From positions 7,529,001 through 7,593,000 of the forward strand of contig NZ_RAPS01000001.1 in NCBI RefSeq assembly GCF_003610255.1: DNA of 64,000 bases. The letters run 5' to 3'. This DNA comes from Streptomyces sp. TLI_171 (lineage in GTDB: Bacteria; Actinomycetota; Actinomycetes; Streptomycetales; Streptomycetaceae). Positions 30,116 to 38,182 of this stretch are shown here, one piece after another. The notes beneath the pieces were generated by a model. The model saw only the letters and a list, made by a program, of their open reading frames with translations, searched no databases and was not told the origin of the DNA. Numbering within the stretch: the stretch's first letter is position 1; every line of letters begins with the position of its first letter. Position numbers and translations under genes: made by a program.

Positions 30116-31089
30116 GCGATCACCGGGGCGGCCGCGAGCTGCTGCTCCAGGCCGGCCAGGGTGCGGTAGCAGGGCAGCACCTGGGCGAGCGAGGCGTTCG
30201 GCTCGCGGCCCTCGCGGATCGCCGCGACGAACTCGCGGTCCTGCAGTTCGATGCCGTCCAGCGAGACGTCGATGCCGCTGACGTCGATCGGTTCGTCTTC
30301 TCCGGTCACCAGGTCATCGTAGCGAGCGAGGTAGGTACCGGTGTCGCCGATGTAGCGGAAGAAGGTGCCGAGCGGGCCGTTGTTGTTGAAGGACAGCGAG
30401 AGGGTGCAGATCGCGCCGCTCGCCGCCTTCAACTGGATCGACATGTCCATCGCGATGCCCAGCTCCGGGTGGACCGGGCCCTGGACCGCGTTGGCCTGCA
30501 CGATCGGCGAACCGGTCTGGTGGGCGAACAGGTCGACGGTGTGCGCGGCGTGGTGCCACAGCAGGTGGTCGGTCCAGCTGCGCTGCCGGCCCAGCGCGTT
30601 CAGGTTGGAGCGGCGGAAGAAGTAGGTCTGCACGTCCAGTTGCTGGAGGGCGAACTCCCCGGCCCGCACCCGGCGGTTGATCCACTGGTGGCTGGGGTTG
30701 AAGCGGCGGGTGTGCCCGGCCATCGCCACCAGGCCGGTGCTTTCGGCCGCCGCGACGCACGCCTCGGCGTCCGGCAGCGACGCCGCCACCGGGATCTCCA
30801 CCTGCACGTGCTTGCCCGCCGCCAGGCAGGCCAGGGTCTGCGCGGCGTGCATCGGCGTCGGCGTGGCCAGGACCACCGCGTCCACGTCGTCCATCGCCAG
30901 CACCTCGTCCAGGTCCGCGGCGGCCCGGGCGACGCCCTGCTCCGCGGCGAACCGGCGCCCGCTCTCCGGGCTGGAGGAGACCACGGCGGCCAGCTCCACG
31001 CCCTCGATCCGGCGCAGCGCCGCCGCGTGCTTGGCCCCGAACGCCCCGCCGCCCGCCAGGGCGATCCGCAGGGTCTGCTGCTTCGTCAT
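30112..31089 (-). CDS. ligC: 4-carboxy-2-hydroxymuconate-6-semialdehyde dehydrogenase (Gfo/Idh/MocA)
   Basis: A 325-residue Gfo/Idh/MocA oxidoreductase. The N-terminal Rossmann motif is RIALAGGGAFGAKHAAALRR, VLATPTPMHAAQTLACLAAG follows, and the central EIPVAASLPDAE has Glu/Ile in place of the usual EKP. LigC oxidises the hemiacetal of CHMS with NADP to 2-pyrone-4,6-dicarboxylate. The context decides the call: it lies between the fused LigAB dioxygenase (1 bp gap) and an AKR in a complete 4,5-cleavage operon. TRRFNPSHQWINRRV and SWTDHLLWHHAAHTVDLF fit LigC-like proteins. Confidence 0.88.
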   Translation of the reverse strand: MTKQQTLRIALAGGGAFGAKHAAALRRIEGVELAAVVSSSPESGRRFAAEQGVARAAADLDEVLAMDDVDAVVLATPTPMHAAQTLACLAAGKHVQVEIPVAASLPDAEACVAAAESTGLVAMAGHTRRFNPSHQWINRRVRAGEFALQQLDVQTYFFRRSNLNALGRQRSWTDHLLWHHAAHTVDLFAHQTGSPIVQANAVQGPVHPELGIAMDMSIQLKAASGAICTLSLSFNNNGPLGTFFRYIGDTGTYLARYDDLVTGEDEPIDVSGIDVSLDGIELQDREFVAAIREGREPNASLAQVLPCYRTLAGLEQQLAAAPVIA

Positions 31090-31090
31090 C

Positions 31091-32404
31091 TCAGTTCTCC
31101 TCTGCGGCGTTTGCCGCCCGCGGGTGGTTCTGCAGGATCAGGTGGCCGACGGCGGTGTTGGACGCCGGCACGTGGTAGAAGCGGTGCTCGACCTCGACCG
31201 CGCCGCCGTCGTCGACGTCGCTCAGCGCGCCGCGCGCGATCAGCCACATCACCAGCTCGATGCCCTCCGAGCCGGCCTCCTCGACGTACTCCAGGTGCGG
31301 CACCCGGGCCAGGCCCGCCGGGTCGGCGACCAGCCGGTCAAGGAACGCGTTGTCCCACGCGCGGTTGATCAACCCGGCGCGCGGGCCCTGCAGTTGGTGG
31401 CTCATCCCGCCGGTGCCCCAGACCTGCACGTTCAGCGGCCGGTCGTAGGACTCGATGGCCCGGCGCAGCGCCCGCCCGAGTTCGAAGCAGCGCGCCCCCG
31501 ACGGCACCGGGTACTGCACCACGTTGACGTGGAACGGGATGACCTTGCACGGCCAGCGCTCCACCTCGCCGAACATCAGCGACAGCGGCACCGTCAGGCC
31601 GTGGTCGACGGGCATCTCGTTGGCCAGGGTGAGGTCGAAGTCCTCCCGGATCAGGCAGTGCGCGATGTGCGCCGCCAGGTCAGGGTCGCCCTCGATGCCG
31701 GGCACCGGACGCGGCCCGTAGCCCTCGTCGGCGGTCGGGTAGGCGGCGCCGGTGCCCAGCACGAAGGTCGGGACGAGCGACAGGTCGAAGGCGCTGGCGT
31801 GGTCGTTGTAGACCAGGAGCACCACGTCCGGGACGTTGCGCGCCGCCCACTGCCGGGAGTGCTGGTAGCCCGCGAACACCGGCTGCCAGTACGGCTCGTC
31901 GGTCTTGCCGTGGTCCATCGCCGCGCCGATCGCCGGGACGTGCGAGGTGAACACCGCGGCCGACACGGCGGCGTGCTCGGCGGGCGGCGCCTGGTCGGCG
32001 TACGCGGCCTCCAGCACCGCGTGGTCGATCCGGCTGGCCGCGGCGGAGGCCGAGCGGCCGCCGGCGGCCATCATGTCCCGGTACTCCTGCTCGGTCATCC
32101 CTGTCATCGAGCCGGCCATCTGCTGGAACGAGAAGCCCAGCGTGGCACCCCACTTGGCGAGGAAGTAGATGTTCCCGCCCTCGCGCATCGCCGCGTTCAG
32201 GTCGCGGTCCAGCAGCGCCTGCTTCTGCGCCTCGCGCAGCGGCCAGGCGTCCAGGTAGGCGCGCTCGTCGGCCAGGTACGCGGCCCGGTTCTCGGCCGTC
32301 ATCAGCGACATGCAGAACTGGTTGAGGTGGTACCCCTTGGCGGACTGCTCGGCGTCGAAGATCGTGGTGCCCGGCACGAGCCGGTACGTGCGGTCGATCG
32401 TCAT
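31091..32404 (-). CDS. ligAB: Protocatechuate 4,5-dioxygenase, alpha (LigA) and beta (LigB) subunits fused
   Basis: A 437-residue single-chain extradiol dioxygenase. Residues ~1-125 are LigA-like (KGYHLNQFCMSLMTAENRAA, EGGNIYFLAKWGATLGFSFQ, GSMTGMTEQEYRDMMAAGGR). Residues ~145-430 are LigB-like. The iron ligands are His in FTSHVPAIG, His in YNDHASAFD and Glu in GSEGIELVM; the acid/base His lies in GTGGMSHQLQGPRAG. It opens protocatechuate between C4 and C5 to CHMS. Sphingobium LigA and LigB are separate proteins. The known natural fusions, gallate dioxygenases (DesB/GalA), have the LigB-like part first. Here LigA comes first. Gallate activity is possible. Confidence 0.92.
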   Translation of the reverse strand: MTIDRTYRLVPGTTIFDAEQSAKGYHLNQFCMSLMTAENRAAYLADERAYLDAWPLREAQKQALLDRDLNAAMREGGNIYFLAKWGATLGFSFQQMAGSMTGMTEQEYRDMMAAGGRSASAAASRIDHAVLEAAYADQAPPAEHAAVSAAVFTSHVPAIGAAMDHGKTDEPYWQPVFAGYQHSRQWAARNVPDVVLLVYNDHASAFDLSLVPTFVLGTGAAYPTADEGYGPRPVPGIEGDPDLAAHIAHCLIREDFDLTLANEMPVDHGLTVPLSLMFGEVERWPCKVIPFHVNVVQYPVPSGARCFELGRALRRAIESYDRPLNVQVWGTGGMSHQLQGPRAGLINRAWDNAFLDRLVADPAGLARVPHLEYVEEAGSEGIELVMWLIARGALSDVDDGGAVEVEHRFYHVPASNTAVGHLILQNHPRAANAAEEN

Positions 32405-32408
32405 GCGG

Positions 32409-33332
32409 TCAACTCCCTTCCGGCGAAGGCCAGTAGAGGCGGTTGGGGTTGTCGACCAGGAGCCGCCGGCGGAGCTCCGGGGTCGGGGCGATGTGCGGGA
32501 GGAAGTCGACCAGCAGGCCGTCGTCCGGCATGTGGTCCCTCAGGTTGGGGTGCGGCCAGTCGGTGCCCCACAGCACCCGGTCGGGGAACTCCTCGACCAC
32601 CCGGCGGGCGAACGGCACCACGTCCCGGTAGGCGGCGCGCTCGCCGTCCAGGGCGGCCGGGCCGGTCAGGGACAGCCGCTCCGGGCAGCTGACCTTGCAC
32701 CAGATGTCCTCGCGGGCCCGCAGGAAGGACAGGAATCCGGCGAACTCCGGCCCGTCCACGTCCTTCCCGACGTCCGGACGGCCCAGGTGGTCGATCACCA
32801 GCGGCACCGGCACGGACAGGAAGAACTCGCGCAGCTCCGGCAGGTCCGCCGCCTCGAAGTACAGCACCACGTGCCAGCCCAGCGGGGCGATCCGCTCCAC
32901 CACGTCCCACAGGTCCGCGCGCGGCGTCACGTCGACCAGCCGGCGCACGAAGTTGAACCGCACCCCGCGCACCCCCGCCGCGTGCAGCTCCCGCAGCTCC
33001 TGCGCCGAGATGCCCGGCCGGACGGTGGCCACGCCGCGGGCCCGGCCCTCGGAGCGGTGCAGGGCGTCCACCAGGGCGCGGTTGTCCGCGCCGTGGCAGG
33101 TCGCCTGGACGATCACGTTGCGGGCGAAGCCCAGCCGGTCGCGGAGCGCGAACAGCTGCTCCGCGGAGGCGTCGCACGGCGTGTACTTGCGCTCCGGCGC
33201 GTACGGGAACTCGGCGGCCGGGCCGAACACGTGGCAGTGCGCGTCCACCGCGCCGGCCGGGAGGTCGAGCGCCGGGCGGCTGGGGGAGGGGTGCCAGTCC
33301 AGCCAGCCGGGGGTCTTCTGAGTGTCAGTCAC
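32409..33332 (-). CDS. ligI: 2-pyrone-4,6-dicarboxylate hydrolase
   Basis: A 307-residue amidohydrolase-superfamily lactonase. DAHCHVFGPAAEFPYAPERK (~29-48) gives the first His pair. VRFNFVRR, VIDHLGRPDVG and the C-terminal WGTDWPHPN (catalytic Asp) follow. LigI is the unusual metal-free member of its family and hydrolyses PDC to 4-oxalomesaconate. Placement between ligAB (4 bp) and ligK (6 bp) fits the reaction order. The ATG at 33332 is the only reasonable start. Confidence 0.9.
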   Translation of the reverse strand: MTDTQKTPGWLDWHPSPSRPALDLPAGAVDAHCHVFGPAAEFPYAPERKYTPCDASAEQLFALRDRLGFARNVIVQATCHGADNRALVDALHRSEGRARGVATVRPGISAQELRELHAAGVRGVRFNFVRRLVDVTPRADLWDVVERIAPLGWHVVLYFEAADLPELREFFLSVPVPLVIDHLGRPDVGKDVDGPEFAGFLSFLRAREDIWCKVSCPERLSLTGPAALDGERAAYRDVVPFARRVVEEFPDRVLWGTDWPHPNLRDHMPDDGLLVDFLPHIAPTPELRRRLLVDNPNRLYWPSPEGS

Positions 33333-33338
33333 AGCCGT

Positions 33339-34025
33339 TCAGTCCTCGTAGCGCAGGCCGAGCTCGGCCAGCGGGCCGCGCATGCGGTACATGTCCAGGC
33401 CGAGTTCGCCGGAGCGCAGCCGCTCCCGCTTGCCCGCCTCGTTCGCCTCCCGGGCCGCCGACGCCTCGGCGACCTGCGCGGCCCGCTCGCGGGGCACCAC
33501 GACCACGCCGTCGGCGTCCGCCAGCACCACGTCACCCGGTCGCACCAGCGCGTTGGCGCACACCACCGGGACGTTGACGGACCCGAGGGTGGCCTTGACG
33601 GTGCCGCGGGCGTTCACCGCACGGGAGAAGACGGGGAAGTCCATCGCCCGGAGGTCCGCGACGTCCCGCACCCCGCCGTCGATCACCAGACCCGCGCAGC
33701 CCCGGGCCCGCAGCGAGGTGGCGAGCAGCTCCCCGAAGAAGCCGTCCTCGCTCTCCGTCGTGCACGCCGCCACCACCACGTCGCCCGGGCGGACCTGCTC
33801 GGCCGCCACGTGCAGCATCCAGTTGTCGCCCGGCTGCAGCAGCACGGTGACGGCCGGCCCGCACAGCCGCGCGGTCGGGTAGACCGGCCGCAGGTACGGG
33901 CGGGTCAGGCCGGTGCGGCCCATCGCCTCGTGCACCGTCGCCGTGCCGAACGCCGACAGCGCGGCCACTGCGGCCGCGTCGGCCCGCTCGATCTTCGTGT
34001 GGACGACACCGAGTTCGGTGTGCAT
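33339..34025 (-). CDS. ligK: 4-carboxy-4-hydroxy-2-oxoadipate aldolase
   Basis: A 228-residue class II pyruvate aldolase of the HMG/CHA (RraA-like) fold. GTATVHEAMGRTGL, RLCGPAVTVLLQPGDNWMLH, the metal/substrate loop GLVIDGGVRDVADLRAMDFP (Arg and Asp) and VCANALVRPGDVVLADADGV are all in place. It splits CHA to pyruvate and oxaloacetate, the last step of the 4,5-pathway, and can also decarboxylate oxaloacetate. It is 15 bp downstream of ligJ. The length equals characterised LigK/GalC/ProA enzymes. Confidence 0.9.
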   Translation of the reverse strand: MHTELGVVHTKIERADAAAVAALSAFGTATVHEAMGRTGLTRPYLRPVYPTARLCGPAVTVLLQPGDNWMLHVAAEQVRPGDVVVAACTTESEDGFFGELLATSLRARGCAGLVIDGGVRDVADLRAMDFPVFSRAVNARGTVKATLGSVNVPVVCANALVRPGDVVLADADGVVVVPRERAAQVAEASAAREANEAGKRERLRSGELGLDMYRMRGPLAELGLRYED

Positions 34026-34040
34026 CGGTTCTCCTCGGGT

Positions 34041-35069
34041 TCAGCGGCCGGCCGCGGCGAGGCGGGCGGCCAGTCGGGGGTGGACGCGCAGCGCGTTGCC
34101 GGCGTGGACCGCGGCCCGCTGCTCGGCAGTCAGGTTCGCGGTGGCGTCGACGTACCGGCGGGTGTCGTCGAAGTGGTGCCCGGTGCGCGGGTCGACCCCG
34201 CGGACGGCGCCGATCATCTCGCTGGCGAACAGCACGCCCTCGGCCGGAACCACCGCGGTCAGCAGGTCGATGCCCGGCTGGTGGTACACGCAGGTGTCGA
34301 AGAAGACGTTGGTGCCGAGCAGCTGCTCCGGCTCCGGCCGGCCCAGCGCCTGCGCCAGCCCGCGGAAGCGCCCCCAGTGGTACGGCACCGCGCCGCCGCC
34401 GTGCGGGATCACCAGCCGCAGGGTCGGGAAGTCCGCGAACAGGTCGCCCTGCAGCAGCTGCATGAAGGCGGTGGTGTCGGCGTTCAGGTAGTGCGCTCCG
34501 GTGGTGTGGAACGCGGGGTTGCAGGAGGTCGACACGTGCACCATCGCCGGGACGTCGTACTCCACCAGCGCCTCGTACAGCGGGTACCAGCTCCGGTCGG
34601 TCAGCGGCGGGGCCGTCCACCTCCCGCCCGACGGATCGGGGTTGAGGTTCACCGAGACCGCGCCCAGCTCCTCCACGGCGCGCCGCAGCTCCGGCAGGCA
34701 GGTCGCCGGGTCGACGCCGGGCGACTGCGGCAGCATCGCGCCCATCGCGAACCGCTCCGGGAACAGCGCGCTCACCCGGTGCACCAGGTCGTTGCAGATC
34801 CGCGCCCAGGCGGCCGACACCGCGAGGTCGCCGACGTGGTGGGCCATGAAGCTGGCGCGCGGGGAGAAGACCGTCAGGTCGGTGCCGCGCTCGTCCATCA
34901 GACGCAGCTGGTTCGTCTCGATCGCCGCCCGCAGATCGCCGTCCGAGACGGTGAGATCGGCCGGATCGGGGGCGGCGGCCCCGGAGGCGGCGGCGGCCAC
35001 CTGGCGGGCGCGCCAGTCGGCGAGCTGCGGCGGGGCGGTGGTGAAGTGGCCGTGACAGTCGATGATCAT
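34041..35069 (-). CDS. ligJ: 4-oxalomesaconate hydratase (amidohydrolase-2 family)
   Basis: A 342-residue amidohydrolase-fold hydratase of the LigJ type. It opens MIIDCHGHFTT (first His pair), with AVSVNLNPDPSG, AMVHVSTSCNPAFHTTGAHY, LRLVIPHGGGAVPYHWGRF and ASEMIGAVRGVDPRTG as conserved blocks. LigJ hydrates 4-oxalomesaconate to 4-carboxy-4-hydroxy-2-oxoadipate with a Zn ion. GalB enzymes catalyse the same reaction but belong to another fold. It is the second gene of the operon, 34 bp after pobA. Confidence 0.88.
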   Translation of the reverse strand: MIIDCHGHFTTAPPQLADWRARQVAAAASGAAAPDPADLTVSDGDLRAAIETNQLRLMDERGTDLTVFSPRASFMAHHVGDLAVSAAWARICNDLVHRVSALFPERFAMGAMLPQSPGVDPATCLPELRRAVEELGAVSVNLNPDPSGGRWTAPPLTDRSWYPLYEALVEYDVPAMVHVSTSCNPAFHTTGAHYLNADTTAFMQLLQGDLFADFPTLRLVIPHGGGAVPYHWGRFRGLAQALGRPEPEQLLGTNVFFDTCVYHQPGIDLLTAVVPAEGVLFASEMIGAVRGVDPRTGHHFDDTRRYVDATANLTAEQRAAVHAGNALRVHPRLAARLAAAGR

Positions 35070-35103
35070 GTGTGCTCCTGAGGGGTCGTTCGGTCCCGGG
35101 GGG

Positions 35104-36306
35104 TCAGCGGGTCGGCCAGCCCGTGTACTGCTCGGCGAGGTACGTCCGGCCCGCGCGGGTGCCCACCAGGCCGTCCAGCTCGCCGAGTTGGCGGCGCAGG
35201 TCGAACGGCGAGGCGTCCGGCGCGGTGTGCAGCAGCCGGGTCATCCAGGACGAGAAGTGCTGCGCCCGCCAGATCCGGCGCAGCGCCTGCGGCTGGTAGT
35301 CGGCCAGTGCGGCCTCGCCCTCCGTGCCCAGGGCCCGCAGCAGCACGCCCGCCAGCACCTTCACGTCGTGCAGCGCCAGGTTCAGCCCGCGCGCCCCGGT
35401 CGGCGGCACCGTGTGCGCCGCGTCGCCCGCCAGCAGCAGCGAACCCCAGCGCATCGGCTCCTGCACGAAGGACCGGAAGCGCAGCACCGTGCGCTCCAGG
35501 ATCGGACCCTCCGTCAGCCGGAAGCCGTCCTCGCCCGCGACCCGGGCCTGCAGGGTCTCCCAGATCCGCTCGTCCGACCAGGCCGCCACCCGCTCCGCCG
35601 GGTCGCACTGGAAGTACATCCGCTGCACCGACTCGGTCCGCCGGCTGATCAGCGCGAACCCGTGCGCCGAGTGCGCGTACACCAACTCCGGTGCGCTGGC
35701 CGGGGCCTGGGCCATCACGCCGAACCAGGCGAACGGGTACTCGGCGGCGTACCTGGTCCGCTGCCGCTCCGGGACCAGGCCCCGGCACATGCTGCGCGAG
35801 CCGTCCGCGCCGACCACGAAGCGGGCCCGGATCTCGTGCCTGGTCCCGTCGTGGGCGGTGAAACGGACCCGGGGAGCCTCCGTGCCGGGGTCCAGCACCT
35901 CGGTGTCGCGCACCCCGAAGTGCACCGTCCCGCCGTCCCGCGCCCGGGCGTTCGCCAGGTCGACGAACACCTCGGTCTGCGGGTACAGCCACACCGAGGC
36001 GCCGACCAGGGCGCGGAAGTCGATCCGGTGCGGGCGGCCGCCGAAGCGCAGCTCGGTGCCCTCGTGCTCGTGGCCCTCGCGCAGGATCCGGTCGCTCACC
36101 CCGGTCTCCACCAGGTCCCGGGCCGCGTCCGCCTCCAGGATCCCGGCGCGGTGCGTGGTCCCGATCTCCTCCCGGGTCCTGAGGTCGACGGCCACCGCCT
36201 CGACGCCCGCCCGGCCCAGCAGATGAGTCAGCATCAGCCCAGCGGGCCCGGCGCCGACCACGGCGACCGGCACCTCGGTGACGGTGTCGACTACGGATTC
36301 GGGCAT
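35104..36306 (-). CDS. pobA: 4-hydroxybenzoate 3-monooxygenase
   Basis: A 400-residue class A flavoprotein hydroxylase of PobA type. The FAD motif VAVVGAGPAGLMLTHLLG is at ~13-30. RARFVVGADGSRSMCRG is the DG motif, and GDAAHTVPPTGARGLNLALH binds FAD near the end. RTREEIGTTHRAGILEADAA matches the PobA substrate region. It converts 4-hydroxybenzoate to protocatechuate with NAD(P)H and O2. It is the first gene of the catabolic operon, and its ATG at 36306 is set by homology, not by the far longer open frame. A palindrome at 36387-36403 lies in its promoter. Confidence 0.93.
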   Translation of the reverse strand: MPESVVDTVTEVPVAVVGAGPAGLMLTHLLGRAGVEAVAVDLRTREEIGTTHRAGILEADAARDLVETGVSDRILREGHEHEGTELRFGGRPHRIDFRALVGASVWLYPQTEVFVDLANARARDGGTVHFGVRDTEVLDPGTEAPRVRFTAHDGTRHEIRARFVVGADGSRSMCRGLVPERQRTRYAAEYPFAWFGVMAQAPASAPELVYAHSAHGFALISRRTESVQRMYFQCDPAERVAAWSDERIWETLQARVAGEDGFRLTEGPILERTVLRFRSFVQEPMRWGSLLLAGDAAHTVPPTGARGLNLALHDVKVLAGVLLRALGTEGEAALADYQPQALRRIWRAQHFSSWMTRLLHTAPDASPFDLRRQLGELDGLVGTRAGRTYLAEQYTGWPTR

Positions 36307-36386
36307 GGCGACTCCAGGGCACGGCGGCAAGGGGATTCGGGTACGCCCCGAACGCTGGCACCCGGCCCCGGGCCCCGTCGCCACCC

Positions 36387-36403
36387 TTTCCGCCTGACGG
36401 AAA
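36387..36403. promoter_or_regulatory. Likely IclR/PobR operator upstream of pobA
   Basis: TTTCCG (36387-36392) and CGGAAA (36398-36403) form a perfect inverted repeat with CCTGA between, 17 bp in all and 80 bp before pobA. The bases are AT-rich against the background, and the form resembles IclR-family sites. The adjacent IclR gene is the candidate binder. Confidence 0.55.
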
Positions 36404-36473
36404 CCCCCGGCCGCCGGGCGGCCCCTTCGCCCAGACTGCTGGGCAGCCCCCGGGGCCCGCACTCCGACCGGCC

Positions 36474-37241
36474 CTAGAGCGCCGTCCGGGCCCGCCGCCC
36501 CAACTCCTCGGAGATCCCGTGCACCGCCCGCAGCAACGGCTCCCGCAGCCCCCGCGCCCGATCCGCGCCGCGCGCCGCGACCACGATGCCGAGTGCCGCG
36601 CTCACCGGCCCGGTGCGCCCGATCCGCACCGGCGCCGCCACCGCCACCGTGCTCTCCGACAGCTGACGGTCGCTCACGAACACCTGCTCGCGGCGGATCA
36701 GGTCCAGCTGCGCCCGCAGCGTCCGCGGATCGGTGACGGTGTGCGCCGTCCACGCCCGCAGCGGCGCGCCCAGCACCTCCTCCTGCAGCTCGCGCGGCGC
36801 GTGCGCCAGCAGCACCCGGCCCATCCCCGTCGACCCGACCGGGAACCGGGTGCCCACCATGGTCAGCAGGTCCACCGAGCGGTGGCCCGCGATCCGCTCC
36901 ACGAACACCAACTCGGCGCCCTCGCGCACCGCCAACTGGATGTTCTCGTGCGTCGCCTCGTACAGGTCCTGCATGAACGGCAGCGCCGCGTCCCGCAGGA
37001 TCTGCGTCCGCGGACACCCCGAGGCGATCTCCCACAGCCGCAGCCCGACGTGCCACGACCCGTCCTCGGCCCGCTCCAGCGCACCCCACGCCGCCAGCTC
37101 CGCCACCACCCGGTGCGCCGTGCTGATCGCCAGACCCGTGCACTGCGCGATCTCCGACAGCGTCCGCGACGGGTGCTCGCGATCGAACGCCGCCAGCACC
37201 TGAAGGACCTTGCCGGCCGCCGACACCCGCGAATCGCTCAT
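36474..37241 (-). CDS. IclR family regulator, probable PobR-like controller of pobA/lig operon
   Basis: A 255-residue IclR regulator. The winged HTH covers ~8-65 (VLQVLAAFDREHPSRTLSEI, CTGLAISTAHRVVAELAAWG). The effector domain ~80-250 has REGAELVFVERIAG, GTRFPVGSTGMGRVLLAHAP and the closing GIVVAARG. The ATG at 37241 is divergent from a binding-protein-like gene. In S. coelicolor an IclR protein, PobR, controls pobA in response to 4-hydroxybenzoate; the same role is likely here. The gene reads toward pobA with 167 bp between them. Confidence 0.87.
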   Translation of the reverse strand: MSDSRVSAAGKVLQVLAAFDREHPSRTLSEIAQCTGLAISTAHRVVAELAAWGALERAEDGSWHVGLRLWEIASGCPRTQILRDAALPFMQDLYEATHENIQLAVREGAELVFVERIAGHRSVDLLTMVGTRFPVGSTGMGRVLLAHAPRELQEEVLGAPLRAWTAHTVTDPRTLRAQLDLIRREQVFVSDRQLSESTVAVAAPVRIGRTGPVSAALGIVVAARGADRARGLREPLLRAVHGISEELGRRARTAL

Positions 37242-37296
37242 CCCGCCAGTCTCGCAGACCCCACCTGACCAGTACCGTTCCCGGAGGACCCCGTTG

Positions 37297-37980
37297 ATGG
37301 ACCTGACCGCACTCAGCTCGATGGCCGTCCGCCCCGCGCTCGCCGGCCTCGCCCCACTGCTGCGGCAGGCCGGCCTCCGGGTCCGGTTCGAGGCGGGCGG
37401 CGGAGTGGACGTCGCCCGCCGCATCCGGGACGGCGCCGTCGCGGACCTGGCCGTGCTCGCCGCCGACGCCCTCGCGGCGCTCCATGCCGAGGGCCTGGTC
37501 ACCCCGCCGGTGCCGCTGTGGGACTCCGACACCGTCGCCGCCGTCCCCGCCGCCGCCCCGCCCACCGCCCTCGCCACCGTCGACGACCTGCGCGCCCTGC
37601 TGCGCTCCGCCACCGCCGTCGCCCACTCCACCGGCCCCAGCGGCACTGCCCTGCGCGCCCTGGTCGACCGCCTCGGCCTGACCGCGCACGTCCGGCTCGT
37701 CCAGGCGCCGCCCGGCACCCCGGCGGGCGCCCTGGTCACCGACGGGCGGGCCACGGTCGCCGTCCAGCAGCGCAGCGAACTGGCGGCCCTGCCCGGCGTG
37801 CGCGTCCTCGGCCCGCTGCCCGGCGACGCCGCGATCACCTCCACCTTCGCCGCCGCCGTCCTCACCACGGCTCCCCGCCCCGTCGCCGCCCGCACCCTGC
37901 TGGACCTGCTGGTCTCGACCGAGGCATCCGCCGCGGCGCTGGCGGGCGGCATGCGACCGGTCGGAGCCGACCGGCCCTGA
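37297..37980 (+). CDS. Cytosolic ModA-like periplasmic-binding-fold protein
   Basis: A 227-residue type II periplasmic-binding-fold protein related to molybdate/sulfate binders. It has MDLTALSSMAVRPALAGLAP, an Ala-rich first lobe (VARRIRDGAVADLAVLAADA) and ATAVAHSTGPSGTALRALVD in the second. It has no signal peptide or lipobox, so it stays in the cytoplasm. No ABC permease is nearby. A GGAGG ribosome site precedes the ATG at 37297. It is divergent from the pob regulator. Cytosolic ModA-like proteins occur beside aromatic catabolic genes in other actinomycetes, possibly as co-sensors of an aromatic acid. That function is inferred. Confidence 0.7.
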   Translation: MDLTALSSMAVRPALAGLAPLLRQAGLRVRFEAGGGVDVARRIRDGAVADLAVLAADALAALHAEGLVTPPVPLWDSDTVAAVPAAAPPTALATVDDLRALLRSATAVAHSTGPSGTALRALVDRLGLTAHVRLVQAPPGTPAGALVTDGRATVAVQQRSELAALPGVRVLGPLPGDAAITSTFAAAVLTTAPRPVAARTLLDLLVSTEASAAALAGGMRPVGADRP

Positions 37981-38182
37981 CGCACCATCAGGGAGCGCCG
38001 TCAGGTGCTGTCGACCAGCGGCGTCCGAGGACCGGCAGGCGGAAGCCGCGGTGCCCAGGGACTCCTCCGGGAGACGCGCGCCGCCTCGGCGCTGACGCGC
38101 GCAGCCGCCGCGCCGCGCCACCGCGACGGGCTGACCCGCTCGGGCCTACCGTCGAGGAAGGGGGGAGAGACCCCGAGGTGAC

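Noticed and set aside
35104..38121. Open frame of ~1000 codons continuous with pobA upstream of its ATG
   Set aside because: Only the part from 36306 on is PobA. The rest is antisense-like Gly/Arg sequence across the IclR gene and the ModA-like gene on the other strand.
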